From positions 434,001 to 498,000 of the forward strand of contig JAGGNK010003336.1 in the NCBI GenBank assembly GCA_017590115.1: a stretch of 64,000 nucleotides of DNA. The letters are read 5' to 3'. Shown here piece by piece: positions 13,921 through 23,785 of the stretch (position 1 is the first letter of the stretch; each line of letters starts with the position of its first letter). The DNA comes from Montifringilla adamsi (taxonomy: Eukaryota; Chordata; Aves; Passeriformes; Passeridae). The notes under the pieces are model-generated. The model saw nothing but the letters and a program-made list of their open reading frames with translations. It did no database searches and was not told the DNA's origin. The position numbers and the translations under genes were made by a program.

Positions 13921-15100
13921 TCCCTGTGTTTTCTTTCCTTCCATGGAACGACATTTAGCATAGCATGTGTCCATTTTAGAGCATAAAATATCAGGAGGCT
14001 TTCTTTTGTTCATGATGCAGCAGGAAAATGAACCTCAACTTCTTCTTCTAAACAAGAAGTGCAGCTTTATTTTTAAATTGTCATTGGATTCCACAGCAAC
14101 ACACACACACACACACACGCACACATTACTCTTCTCTGTGCCTCTGAATCACTTTTTTTTAAAAAACCACAAACAGTAAACTAGTGCAAGTCAACACGCA
14201 CTCTGTTAGTATAATTCCTAACACTGAACTATTATTTTATTCCACAGAATAAATCAGTTAAAAGTTAGAGATTATTTAAGTATATAAAGAAATCAGGATT
14301 TTCTGCATTTGACATGCCATGAATCATGGTTTATACATGAGCACTATGACACATGCAAGATTATTGATCTCTGATATGTGTGTGTTTACAACTGTCCAGA
14401 ATCTGTAATTTTTATAACTATGCAAATTAAAATCGTATGATTACCCTATGAAAAATCAACTTGTATTAATGTGGTGAACTGAGAACTGAGTGACTCTGAG
14501 AGATTTCACTGTGTAATTCTATGGCTGTGTAGGATGCCATGCAGTCAGATGCCTCTACATATTTCCAAAATTAACTTTCTGCATATGTGCTCAGAGGTAA
14601 GATGTCCTAGAGTCATTTCCTGTCTGCCTCTATGGGAGATACAGCCTGGTTTGCTTTCTTGTCTTCATGAATGTCAAATAAATATTTAGACCACTTAAAA
14701 TTAGACCCACAACTTTTAATGCATTTAGCTTTTCTTTTGTCTTTATATAAAAAGGAAAATCTTATAGCAGTGGAAAATGTGTACTTTTTGCTTATAAGGC
14801 AAGGAAGATTTGTGTTAATTGGTGAATATACTTTAGGTCTGGGTTTCTTTAACATTTAATTTCTCTCTTGTTTTACTGGCTGGATTTTTATGACTTTGTG
14901 ACTTGAAAAAAATGAGGAGAAGGGATCATGATCTTCATACCATGTGACACAAGAAAATGTGTATATTGCACTTCTTGAGGCAGCTGGACAGAAAGGGGAA
15001 GCATTTCTGTGCCACGTGCTGCTGGCACGAGCAGATCACGGAATGTTTGCTCTGAGGTTTCTGAAGGCGCTGAGGAAGAGCTGTGTGCTGAGATGCTGCC
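13921..15100. other. Intron with a (CA)n microsatellite
   Basis: A (CA)n run at about 14098-14126 is interrupted by one CG. The rest is unique AT-rich sequence. A GC-richer piece at 14970-15085 directly precedes the CR1 copy and is unassigned. Confidence 0.5.
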
Positions 15101-15342
15101 ATTTTCACAGATTTCACAGAATGACTAAATTGGAAGAGACCTTAAAGATCATCGAGTCCAACCCAGCCCTAACACCTCAACTAAACCATGGCACCTAGTG
15201 CCACATCCAGCCTTTTTTTAACACATCCAGGGATGGTGACTCCACCATCTCCCCGGGCAGGCCATTCCAGAACTTTATCACTCTTTCCATGAATAACTTT
15301 TTCCTAATTTCCAACCTAAATTTCCCTTGACGCAGCTTGAGA
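15101..15342 (-). mobile_element. Antisense CR1 LINE abutting a cadherin splice acceptor
   Basis: On the + strand this reads as reverse-complemented CR1: octamer-like 'ttcacagaatgac', then 'gaccttaaagatcatcgag', 'catccagggatggtgactcc', 'ggcaggccattccag', and finally 'ccttgacgcagcttgag', a standard CR1 motif. The truncated 5' end of the element therefore points at the exon starting at 15356. Only 13-15 bp separate the last clear CR1 motif from the exon. A good branch-point match (ttgac, branch A at 15330, 25 nt before the acceptor) lies inside the CR1. Confidence 0.9.
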
Positions 15343-15355
15343 TTTTGCCTTGCAG

Positions 15356-15607
15356 ATAACACCCTGAGCATCCTGGCCAAGCACAGCGGCTTCAGCCGGC
15401 AGAAGCAGGAGGTGTACCTGCTGCCCATCATCATCAGCGACAGCGGCACGCCGCCCATGAGCAGCACGGGCACGCTGACCATCCGCGTGTGCGGCTGCAG
15501 CAGCGACGGCACCGTGCAGTCTTGCAACGCCGAGGCCTACGTGCTGCCTATCGGGCTCAGCATGGGTGCCCTCATCGCCATCCTGGCGTGTATCATCCTG
15601 CTGCTCG
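15356..15607 (+). CDS. CDH8: Cadherin-8 penultimate coding exon (EC5 end and transmembrane)
   Basis: A 252-nt internal exon of a type II classical cadherin, a calcium-dependent homophilic adhesion protein of neural cell membranes. The acceptor is ttgccttgcag before 15356 and the donor is GTGGGT at 15608. The exon opens with two bases of a split Asp codon and closes with the first base of a split Val codon, which the next exon completes in frame. The product starts [12 protein letters not shown], includes the conserved Cys cluster [13 protein letters not shown] near the membrane, and ends with most of the helix ([19 protein letters not shown]). CDH11, the closest paralogue, is the main alternative; the exon 12 tail favours CDH8. 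By hand count 79 of 83 full codons end in G or C, very unlike exon 12. Upstream exons are outside the window. Confidence 0.88.
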
Positions 15608-15970
15608 GTGGGTGCTCACGGCACGGCCTGTGGTATGGCCTGGCCTGTGGCATGGCCTGCAGTATGGCCTGGCCCATGGTATGGCCTGGCTCACGGCACA
15701 GCCTGTGGTATGACCCGGCCCGTGGCACAGCCTGGCCTGTGGCACAGCCTGCGGTACAGCCCAGCCCATGGCACGGCCTGGCCCACAGCACGGCCTGCAG
15801 TACAGCCCATGGCACGGCCTGGCCCACAGCACGGCCTGCAGTACAGCCCACGGCATGGCCTGGCCCACAGCACGGCCTGCTGTACAGCCCACGGCACGGC
15901 CTGGCCCACAGCACGGCCTGCGGTGTGGCCTGGCCCACAGCACGGCCTGGCCTGTGGCACAGCCCACATC
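15608..15970. repeat. GC-rich minisatellite, 41-bp period, in last CDH8 intron
   Basis: The repeat begins about 10 bp inside the intron. At least four units start at 15771, 15812, 15853 and 15894 with an exact 41-bp period, each built from two related half units ('cacggcctggcccacag' and a 'cacggcctgcagtacagccc' variant). More diverged units of about 20 bp fill 15620-15770. It is largely free of stop codons in several frames on both strands, which explains the overlapping long open frames (for example 15537-15938 minus and 15566-16063 plus). None of these is a gene. Confidence 0.95.
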
Positions 15971-16281
15971 ACAAATCCCCCCATGTCTGCCAGCTCAGAG
16001 GAGGCGTGGGGTTCAGAAAGGAGGAGAGACAGTCCAGTCCAACACTACGTGCAGCAGCACTGACAGTGCTGCCAGTAGGACTGAATCCCTCATGTCCTAA
16101 GAGCTGGACAGCAGCAGAGAGAGCAAAAGCCTGTTCTGAAGTCATCACACACATGAGTTACAGAAAAAACAGGGGTGGAATGGAAGCTGAAAATCACATC
16201 GGGGTGTTGAGCAACAAGGTGAACACAGTGTGGGCTACACCTGATGGAAAATGGATCTGTTGTATTATCTAAGACTTGTGT
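15971..16281. other. Intron between minisatellite and CR1
   Basis: Mixed-composition intron. The frame read through from the preceding exon stays open until a TAA at 16270-16272, which matters only if the intron is retained. No repeat recognised. Confidence 0.5.
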
Positions 16282-16700
16282 AAATCATGGAATCAGAGAA
16301 TGTCCTGAGCTGGAAGGGACTCACAGGGATCATTGACCCAGCCCCTGTCTCTGTAGATCCCCCAGCAATCCCCCCTGTGCATCCCTGGCAGCTCCAAATG
16401 CTGTCCAAATGCTCTGGCAGTCTTGGGGCTGTGCCCATTCCCTGGAAACCTGGGCAGTGCCAGCAGCCTCTGGGGGAAGCAGAACCTTCCCCTGATGTCC
16501 AGCCTGACCCTGCCCTGGCCCAGCTCCAGCCATTCCTGGGTGCTGTCCCTGGCCCAGAGCAGAGCTCAGAGCTGTCCCTACAGCCCCAGGGAGCTCTGCC
16601 CTGAGCCCTTCTGCTGAAGCTGACCCAACCCAGTGGCCTTAGCCACTCCTCAGGTGACCCCTGCAGGCCCTTTCCCAGCCCAGGCTCCCTCCTTTGGATG
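16282..16700 (-). mobile_element. Antisense CR1 LINE fragment
   Basis: It starts 'aatcatggaatcagagaatg', the reverse complement of the CR1 octamer tail, then 'gagctggaagggactcacag' and 'gatcattgacccagcccc', and continues through GC-rich CR1 body sequence to about 16700 ('caggctccctcc'). It is longer and less decayed than most copies in the window. Open frames on it are spurious. Confidence 0.85.
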
Positions 16701-17527
16701 CCTTCTTTTAGCTTTATCTCTTTCCATTATATATATATTTATATTTGTATATTTCTATTAGGAGTTTATTCTGGATTGTAATGGCACAAGAGACACTAAA
16801 GCTTTACAAGATAAGCACTGTGGTATATTTTAATAAAACATACAACTTTTGTATACAGCATCAAGCAAGTGAGGGAGAGAACAGTGAAAGGAGAGCTCTA
16901 TTTCTGCACTTTGCAGCTTCACTTTGTGACTGAGATTTACATCAGTAACTGAGGTTTAAGCATTAAACTGCAAAACCAAGCATAACCCATCTCGAGTTTT
17001 TTATGCATCTGTACACGATTCTGAAAGTGGGCTGAACTCTTTCTATCTCACTTATTTTCTCGCTCTCTTTTTAGTTATATAATAAGAGTCTCTTGTAGCA
17101 GGCAGAAAAAATACTGATTTCCTCCTCCCATTAGGGCTATGGTTTCAGAAAAGCACTCTCTGATATTTGAAAACACCATCCCTAATGTAGATTATTATAG
17201 ATTATGTTAATAATGATAGCCCAACTTCACTTCCAAAGGGAAAAAGTCAAGGCTCGAAATTAGAAGTATGGGAAATCTTATTGCTTCTATAAAATTGAGT
17301 TTCAGATGTAAATATGAGCTGATAATCAAAGACTAGATGACTAATCAGAGCTTCTGATCCAATTTCTTTCACGTAAAGTGCGTTGAAGTCATAGGTCTTT
17401 CAGCTTTTCACCCTTATTTCTCCCAATCCCACAAAAAGCAACATCTCACCTTCCCCAGCTGCACTCACCACGTGGTGTTCGGGTTGGAAATGTTTTGCCT
17501 AATCAGCTTGTGGTGCTGTCTTTGCAG
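16701..17527. other. Remainder of last CDH8 intron
   Basis: AT-rich unique sequence running to the acceptor 'gtgctgtctttgcag' at 17513-17527. No other feature recognised. Confidence 0.6.
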
Positions 17528-18021
17528 TCATTGTGGTGCTGTTTGTGACACTAAGAAGACACAAGAATGAGCCTCTGATCATCAAAGATGATGAAGATGT
17601 GAGGGAAAATATCATTCGCTACGATGACGAAGGAGGTGGAGAGGAAGACACAGAAGCCTTTGACATTGCAACTTTGCAAAATCCAGATGGAATTAATGGA
17701 TTTTTGCCTCGTAAGGATATTAAGCCTGATCTTCAATTTATGCCCAGGCAGGGTCTTGCACCTGTCCCTAATGGTGTTGATGTTGATGAATTTATTAATG
17801 TAAGGCTTCATGAAGCTGATAATGATCCCACAGCTCCGCCATATGACTCTATCCAGATTTATGGCTATGAAGGAAAGGGGTCAGCGGCTGGTTCCCTTAG
17901 CTCCTTGGAGTCCTCCACATCAGACTCAGACCAGAATTTTGACTACCTCAGTGAATGGGGTCCTCGCTTTAAAAGACTTGGAGAACTTTACTCAGTCGGA
18001 GAAAGTGACAAAGAAACTTGA
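17528..18021 (+). CDS. CDH8: Cadherin-8 last coding exon (cytoplasmic tail)
   Basis: It completes the transmembrane helix (VIVVLFVTL, with the first Val split across the splice) and encodes the whole cytoplasmic domain. In order: a basic anchor RRHKNEP; the juxtamembrane p120-catenin-binding region with DEGGGEEDTEAFDI; a linker with LPRKDIKPDLQFMPRQG; and the beta-catenin-binding region with DPTAPPYDSIQIYGYEG, the Ser-rich SLSSLESSTSDSDQNFDYL and WGPRFKRL. It ends ...SVGESDKET and TGA at 18019-18021. The GESDKET end and the KDDEDVREN segment match what I know of CDH8, whereas CDH11 ends differently, so CDH8 is favoured. Only about 35% of 163 codons end in G or C (hand count). No frameshift or missing motif is seen. 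Confidence 0.9.
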
Positions 18022-18655
18022 CAGTGGATTACAAACTTTTCCCCTGTTGACTTAATGATCATGTAATATTCTAGGGCCACTGCTGTTAGTTAAAACTAAT
18101 GTGGCTTTTTGTTTTAGAGGCAAGTTTAGCGCCAGTCATCTATAAAATCAACTACATTGTAATGTTGAACCAAAAAAAAAAAGTATATGTTAGGAGGTTA
18201 AGTCTTGTGGAGTGTGAAGTAAAGTATGTGGAGTGTCTAGAAGTCTTTGGATATTTGATATTCACTTGACCACTCTGAAGATGGAGATTTGGATCTTTGA
18301 TTATCTTCAGTGAATTGAAAAGAACAAAAAAGAAATTGGTGCTCTCTTAGGAAATGGACTTGCAGGGATTTGCTGTTGAACAGTAGCTCCTGCCCAGTAT
18401 GTGTAAAGCTAAAGGTTTGTTTCTGCATTGCCAACAAAGATCCCGCCACAGAAATGTTCAAAGCAATATCTTGGTCTTCTTAGCAATGCTGAGCAGAAAT
18501 AGCATTGCCAATTCCTACTGGCTCCTACTGTGCAGTGACCATCCATTGTACATACAGTAATTGTTGGCCACGCCACCACAGACTGAATATCATCTTTAAA
18601 TATTGTGTCAAGCCTTAAAATATTCACATGTTCTTAATCCATTCCAGTGATGGGT

Positions 18656-18661
18656 AATAAA
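18656..18661 (+). terminator. Candidate polyadenylation signal AATAAA (proximal)
   Basis: Canonical AATAAA about 635 nt after the stop codon, the first strong signal downstream of the CDS. No obvious GU-rich element follows at once, so it may be weak. Confidence 0.35.
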
Positions 18662-18855
18662 TACTACTAATGTGTAGAGATTCAGAGGCAGGGCTGCAAA
18701 ACTTTGCTTCACAGAAGGATCTCTTTTTCTAGAAGAAGGATCAACCCTGTGCTTCATCTTCTGAAAGAAAAAACTGTGAAATGGGATGGACTTACATAAA
18801 TGAAAGAATTGCTGATTTTATTGCTAAAGATCGAATTTATTTGTTTAATCTTTGA

Positions 18856-18861
18856 AATAAA
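18856..18861 (+). terminator. Candidate polyadenylation signal AATAAA (main)
   Basis: Canonical hexamer in 'gaaataaatattttattgatg', followed by a T/G-containing stretch (tattgatgtcc). It is a good candidate for the main end of the CDH8 mRNA in this window. Confidence 0.5.
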
Positions 18862-18880
18862 TATTTTATTGATGTCCATT

Positions 18881-21800
18881 ACTGCTTTTATTTATTAAGA
18901 CTGATAATCTATAGAGTAAGATTATGAAGAAAACTAAATTATATCAGTTAGATTTTTTTTTCTATATATAATGAATGTTTCATACATGTACATTTTGAAA
19001 AGAAAAATGAAAAATTGTTGCAGGTTAAAGCAGTTCCCTGTCCATTTGCAGTAGCTGAATTTTAAGAGAATGCTGGCAGGAATTAAACATTGCCAGAGAA
19101 AACTTTTGACAGTTTTATATCTTCTTCATAAATCTAGTACCTGGTGTTTTTAATACAAGCACAAACAGCTGGAAGTAAACTGGTTCATGTGAATATTTAA
19201 ACTATAGACTTTTAGAAATTCACGCATAACACAGTACAGTAAAAAACCCATGCTTATAGTTCTCCACTGTATTAGAGCAGGAACCAGTGTGTACATAATT
19301 TTACTGCTTCTGTTATTAGCATTTTTTTCTATAATATTCATAGTGATGCACCAGGGCTCTTGCACACAGAGAAAGAACACTAGAAGCTGCAAGCATACTC
19401 AATTTGTAATGCAAACTTGCCATTTAGAAGTAGCAATTGTATAAGAAAACTACGTATTACATGCAAATCATTTTAATTTTCTACTTTGTTTTGAAGCTAT
19501 ATTATTGTTTGTTTATTTACTCCATGTATTGTATTCAGAGAAACTCCTGTATTGTTTCCTACTTTGTGAAATATATTTTTATAAATACTTTTCTTGTTAT
19601 TGCTTTTCTTTCAGGTTTACCTGGGCACTGCAGAAATGAATCTGCTGGAATAACTTCAGTTTTTGGAGGAATGTAGTTTCTTCAAAATCATTTATTTATT
19701 AGTTGAATACAGACAAAATAAAGAAAAGAAAAAAAGGAGAATATTTGAAATATTTGACAGTGATTGCAGAATTTTGACAGTGATGGGAGCACAAGAGTTA
19801 TGAGAGTCTGATTCACTGCACCATGCTGAAAAATAACCTCACATGATTTTTGTTAAAGCATTGCTGGTTAAATCAACCCACTGACTTAAAGCTGCTCAAT
19901 AACACTTATTCTGCAAACAAAGAATTCTTAGCACATCACCCCCACCTTTGCCTGTATTTCAGATGGTAACACTGACTGCTTTAGCTGCAGCACAGCTCGG
20001 TTCAATGACTGTAGTCTGTAGGCAATCAATACATTAATACCACTTTGATATATATTATAAAGATTTTATTGAAATTCATGAAGTACCCAGTACATTTAAG
20101 TTACACTGCAGTAAAAAAAAAATGCTTTTGAATAATTGAATTTAAAACTTTTGGCAAAACACTGATCTAAACAGTGAAGTCCTCTAAGGGTAGGAAAGGA
20201 GATATCCTGGAGATTTCAATGAAATCAAGTGTATTTCTGTAACTCACTACAAGAAAAACCAAACACACTCTTACTCATCACTTGCTCTGGCTGCCAGGCT
20301 GTTCTGAGGTGCCATGGCAGATCCAACACCAGTTTAAACAGGAAAGGGACTGGGAACTGAGCCAGTTTCTGTGTACATCCCAGTGCTGGGAGCCAGGGAA
20401 GGTGCTGTGAACATGGATCATGGCATTGGCTGGAGCCGCCTCAGTGTTCAGGGCAAGGCGCTCTGTGAGTTAGAGGCTGCACTGGAGAATTTAGCAGAGC
20501 TCTTTTGTAGGAAAACTCACAAATGGAAAACCTTCTGATTGCCTTTCTGATTGAAAGTTCCATCTGAGACCAGGACAGTGCATTCAGTAATAAGATTTCC
20601 AGGAAAAAATCCCATCACTGGCCCTGTAGGAGAGGCAAAGCATGACAGAAATCTCATCATTGTCAGTCAAAAAGAGATGGAAGTCACTACTGCTGGGCAG
20701 AGCTCAAAATTGGGTATTTCTACAGCTTTTTAACAGGAACAGCTACAATGCAAAGGGGAGAAAAAGAATTGATGAATTTCTGACCTGTCAATAGAGATGT
20801 GCTGTTTCTTGTGTCATTGCCTCCTCACCGAAGGGAAATGGTTAATTCTGCAAAGTAATTCCATGTAATCTGAATATAAAATTTATACCAATACATGTTA
20901 GAGTGTTAAATGTCAATCATTCAGTTTTCCAGCACTTCTTCTTTTTTGACAATTAACTCAGCATAGAATTATTTTGGATAACAACAGTATTTAGGGGGAT
21001 TAGATCATATTTCACATTTCACATCTAGATTTAGACATATTAGCAACACTCTTTCTAAGCATGTAAACGTGTAATTCATCTTTTTCAACAACATTTAATT
21101 AGCAACTGACTCATTGCAAGTGACAAGGAAAATGCATTAAATTAGAATTATTAATACTGATAAATTTGAGAAGTAAATATTCAAAAATCTTTTACAAGTG
21201 CCAAGTGCCTTGGAGCCCCATTGATCCTGGCCTGCCTTCACCAGGCTGTGCCTCACATCGTTTGTCACAGCCACTGAAGTAAATCATGGCACCCATGAGA
21301 GCTGGAATTCTGTGCACATTGTAAGGACACAAAATTCAGCTCAGGCATTTCAACACGAAAGCTCTGTGAAGGGAATGTGTGTACATGTTTATTAAATATA
21401 ACTGGGATGGCTGGAGGTCCTCAGCATGTCCTGTCCTTTACAGCAGCTGAAAGCAGAGGCTGTTTGTGTGCTCTGACCTTGAAATCAGATCACAGCAAGC
21501 TCATTTAAATACATTTTTTACCTGGTATTATTACACCTTTTTGTCTATGATGACTTTGAAATGACTGTGAAATACAGAGGAGAGAAAATGGCTCAAGACT
21601 TTCATTTAAATCAGCAGTTGCTGATCACAGGAGAAACATTTAACACTATGGCAACTCCAAATCCCATCAGCTCTGTGGCAGCACAGCAGTGACAATTCTC
21701 AGTCTGGAGAACAGACAGGATGTCTGCAAAATAGTCTGCTTGGAATAACTCTATTTGTACAGCTCTGCTAGAGATGGAGCTGCTGATTTTAATAGAAAGA

Positions 21801-22400
21801 GAAAAATAAATCAGCTTCTCTGCACCCATGCAGCTGCACCTACCTACAAATGTGTGTGGCAATTTTTTTTAACAACCTGCATGGTCATGGGATTCTAGAA
21901 CTGGATAAATGGGTTTAGAAAGCTTTTCCAAGGTCTGTCTAGCAGGAGGAATTTTTGGCAGGTAGCCTTTTCCTGTATCTTTTTTTCTTGGGGTATAATT
22001 TCAGTCTGATGGAGCTGTTTGGCTATTTCTCCTCCTTTGCCTGCTCCTCTCTTCACCACATCTGTCCTGAGCTGGAATCCTGGGAGTATAGTGTTAGGAA
22101 GTTCATTAAGACCATGTAGCTCTTTTTCAGCTGGTCAGAATTCAGGGACTAGAAAATGCACCCAGGAGTGTGTGGTTCACCAAGCTCCCTTCCTCCTCTA
22201 GGGAAGACCGAACAGTCTGAGTTACTCATACGAATTTAAATACTCATCCAGTATTTAAATTATGCTGAAAAATCTGAAGCTAATGATGGTGTTTTTTAAT
22301 TAACAGAAAAATATAAATAATAGAAAAAATGTTCATTAGTGGCAGACATTCACAAGTGCTTCTGATCAAGAGAAGTGGAAAGTTCATCAAAAGTTTATCA
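18881..22400. other. Downstream flank of CDH8, no gene seen
   Basis: AT-rich unique sequence with no coding exon, RNA gene or clear transposon. An AATAAA at 19717-19722, in 'cagacaaaataaagaaaag', could serve an extended 3' UTR. A GC-richer piece at about 20280-20470 is unassigned. Confidence 0.45.
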
Positions 22401-22401
22401 G

Positions 22402-22683
22402 AACTCCAGTGCCAGGACACAGGGAATGGCTCCCAGTGCCAGAGGGCAGGGCTGGATGGGACCTTGGGAATCAGGAATTGTTCCCTGGCAGGGGGGGCAG
22501 GCCCTGGCACAGGGTGCCCAGAGCAGCTGTGGCTGCCCCTGGATCCCTGGCAGTGCCCAAGGCGAGGCTGGACACTGGGGCTGGGAGCAGCCTGGGACAG
22601 TGCAAGGTGTCCCTGCCATGGCAGGGGTGGCATTGGATGAGCTCTAAGCCCCCTTCCAAAGTGGGCCATTCTGTGATTCTATG
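22402..22683 (+). mobile_element. CR1 LINE 3' fragment, sense
   Basis: GC-rich CR1 body ('gaatggctcccagtgccaga', 'ctgcccctggatccctgg', 'gagcagcctgggacagtgc'), ending with 'gggccattctgtgattctat', a textbook CR1 terminus with two octamer-like units. 22525-22618 is almost identical to 37471-37564, so both belong to the same young subfamily. Overlapping open frames are spurious. Confidence 0.92.
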
Positions 22684-22804
22684 TAAAAAGGTTGCTCAAA
22701 AATTATTTTTCAGATTTGGAAAGTCTTTAGCAGTGGCAGGATGTTCTAGTAAATTGAAGCTTAGTAAAGATAAAAATGTAAAAAGTAAAAAGTGAGAGCA
22801 TTCA

Positions 22805-23105
22805 CTGTTGCTAGAGTTTGCTTTCAGACCACAGCTCGTGTCATTAGCAGAAAATGGAAAGTTCTGATGGAGTGAGCAATGAAAGCTTTCTGTGCTCTAT
22901 CATTCAGATAAGTTGGACTTGTATTATTTCTACATTTGTATACTATTTGTGCAAGATAATATTCTGGCTTTGCAGAAGGTGGAAACCAATTTAACTTGCT
23001 GTATAATTCACAGTGATGGGTTTTGTAATCACACTGCAAAATGAGTCTAGCTGCTGTATTATACAATACTGATACTGGTTTATGTGCTGCAGAACCAGAC
23101 CCTCT
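22805..23105 (-). mobile_element. Remnant of a LINE reverse-transcriptase ORF (L2/CR1-like), C-terminal end
   Basis: The minus-strand open frame (23066 to 22824, extendable upstream in frame) contains VLYNTAARLI, then SKLNWFPPSAKPEY, then VYKCRNNTSPTYLND and RTFHFLLMTRAVV. This order (NxAARL, xLxWLPVxxR, YKxxxxxxPxYL, RxxxxxLL) matches the region after the catalytic RT domain in CR1/L2/Rex-type LINEs. No catalytic motif is included and no upstream ORF is seen, so it is a fragment, not an active element. It differs from the young GC-rich CR1 copies nearby in being AT-rich and protein-coding in character. Confidence 0.6.
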
Positions 23106-23615
23106 CCAACTAATGTCACGCTATTCAAAATGAGAAATATAAAAGTCCTGACAATGCTTTTTCTGCAACTGCAACTAAGACATCTTCCAAAATGGCTAAT
23201 AAAAGCGAGCTGAAGCTCAGCGTTGCTGGCAGAGCCTTGTAAATGTGCTCATTAGCATTGCAACACAACAATAACTTCTTTTTTTGTTCTTCCTCCCCCG
23301 CCCCCCCACATTGCAAACATTACACGAGTGAAATCTCAGCCTTCTCTTCAGAGGGGATATGGAATAACTTGCAAAATTCCCTTTCTTCTCCTGCACTGTT
23401 TCTGGTGCCAGTTTGAAGGAGGTTTGTGAGACCACAGGCAGAGGGAAGGGATGAGTAGAGGTTGCCAGTTTTATTCCATGATTGGAGAAAGCATTTCTAG
23501 TATGGGGGCAGTAGTACGCTCCCCTGATATATTTCTGGATGCTCACAAATTAACTCTAACACTGGCAGCTCAAATTCCTGTTCATCAGGAGGCCCCAGGC
23601 CAACCATCTTGTGTA
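23106..23615. other. Intergenic, no gene seen
   Basis: Unique sequence with a short C-rich run at 23294-23308. No feature recognised. Confidence 0.4.
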
Positions 23616-23785
23616 GACTCATGGATGAGTGGGATTGGAAAGGACCAAAAAAATCATCATTTTCCACCCCCTGCCATGGGCTGGACACCTCTCACTATCC
23701 CAGGGTGCTCTAAGCCCTGTCCAGTCTGGCTTTGGACACTGCCAGGGATGCTCATCCAGTCTAAATACAGACTCCTGCCATGGGG
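23616..23785 (-). mobile_element. Decayed antisense CR1 LINE fragment
   Basis: 'gattggaaaggaccaaaa', 'cccctgccatgggctggaca', 'cctctcactatcccagg' and 'ggctttggacactgccaggg' follow, in order, the reverse complement of the CR1 3' region. It is more diverged than the copy at 22.4-22.7 kb, so probably older. Confidence 0.8.

Larger units (their letters stand above)
18022..18880 (+). other. CDH8: CDH8 3' untranslated region (likely minimum extent)
   Basis: Sequence after the TGA up to just past the AATAAA at 18856. It is unique and contains no recognisable transposon. A longer 3' UTR using the signal at 19717 is possible. The true cleavage site cannot be decided from sequence alone. Confidence 0.6.

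Noticed and set aside
15537..16063. Several long open frames on both strands over the minisatellite
   Set aside because: They arise because the GC-rich 41-bp repeat lacks stop codons in several frames; the proteins are low-complexity repeats with no family resemblance.
15356..18021. Assignment of the cadherin exons to CDH11
   Set aside because: CDH11 is very similar in the tail, but the C-terminal GESDKET end, the KDDEDVREN segment and the [12 protein letters not shown] helix start fit CDH8 better.
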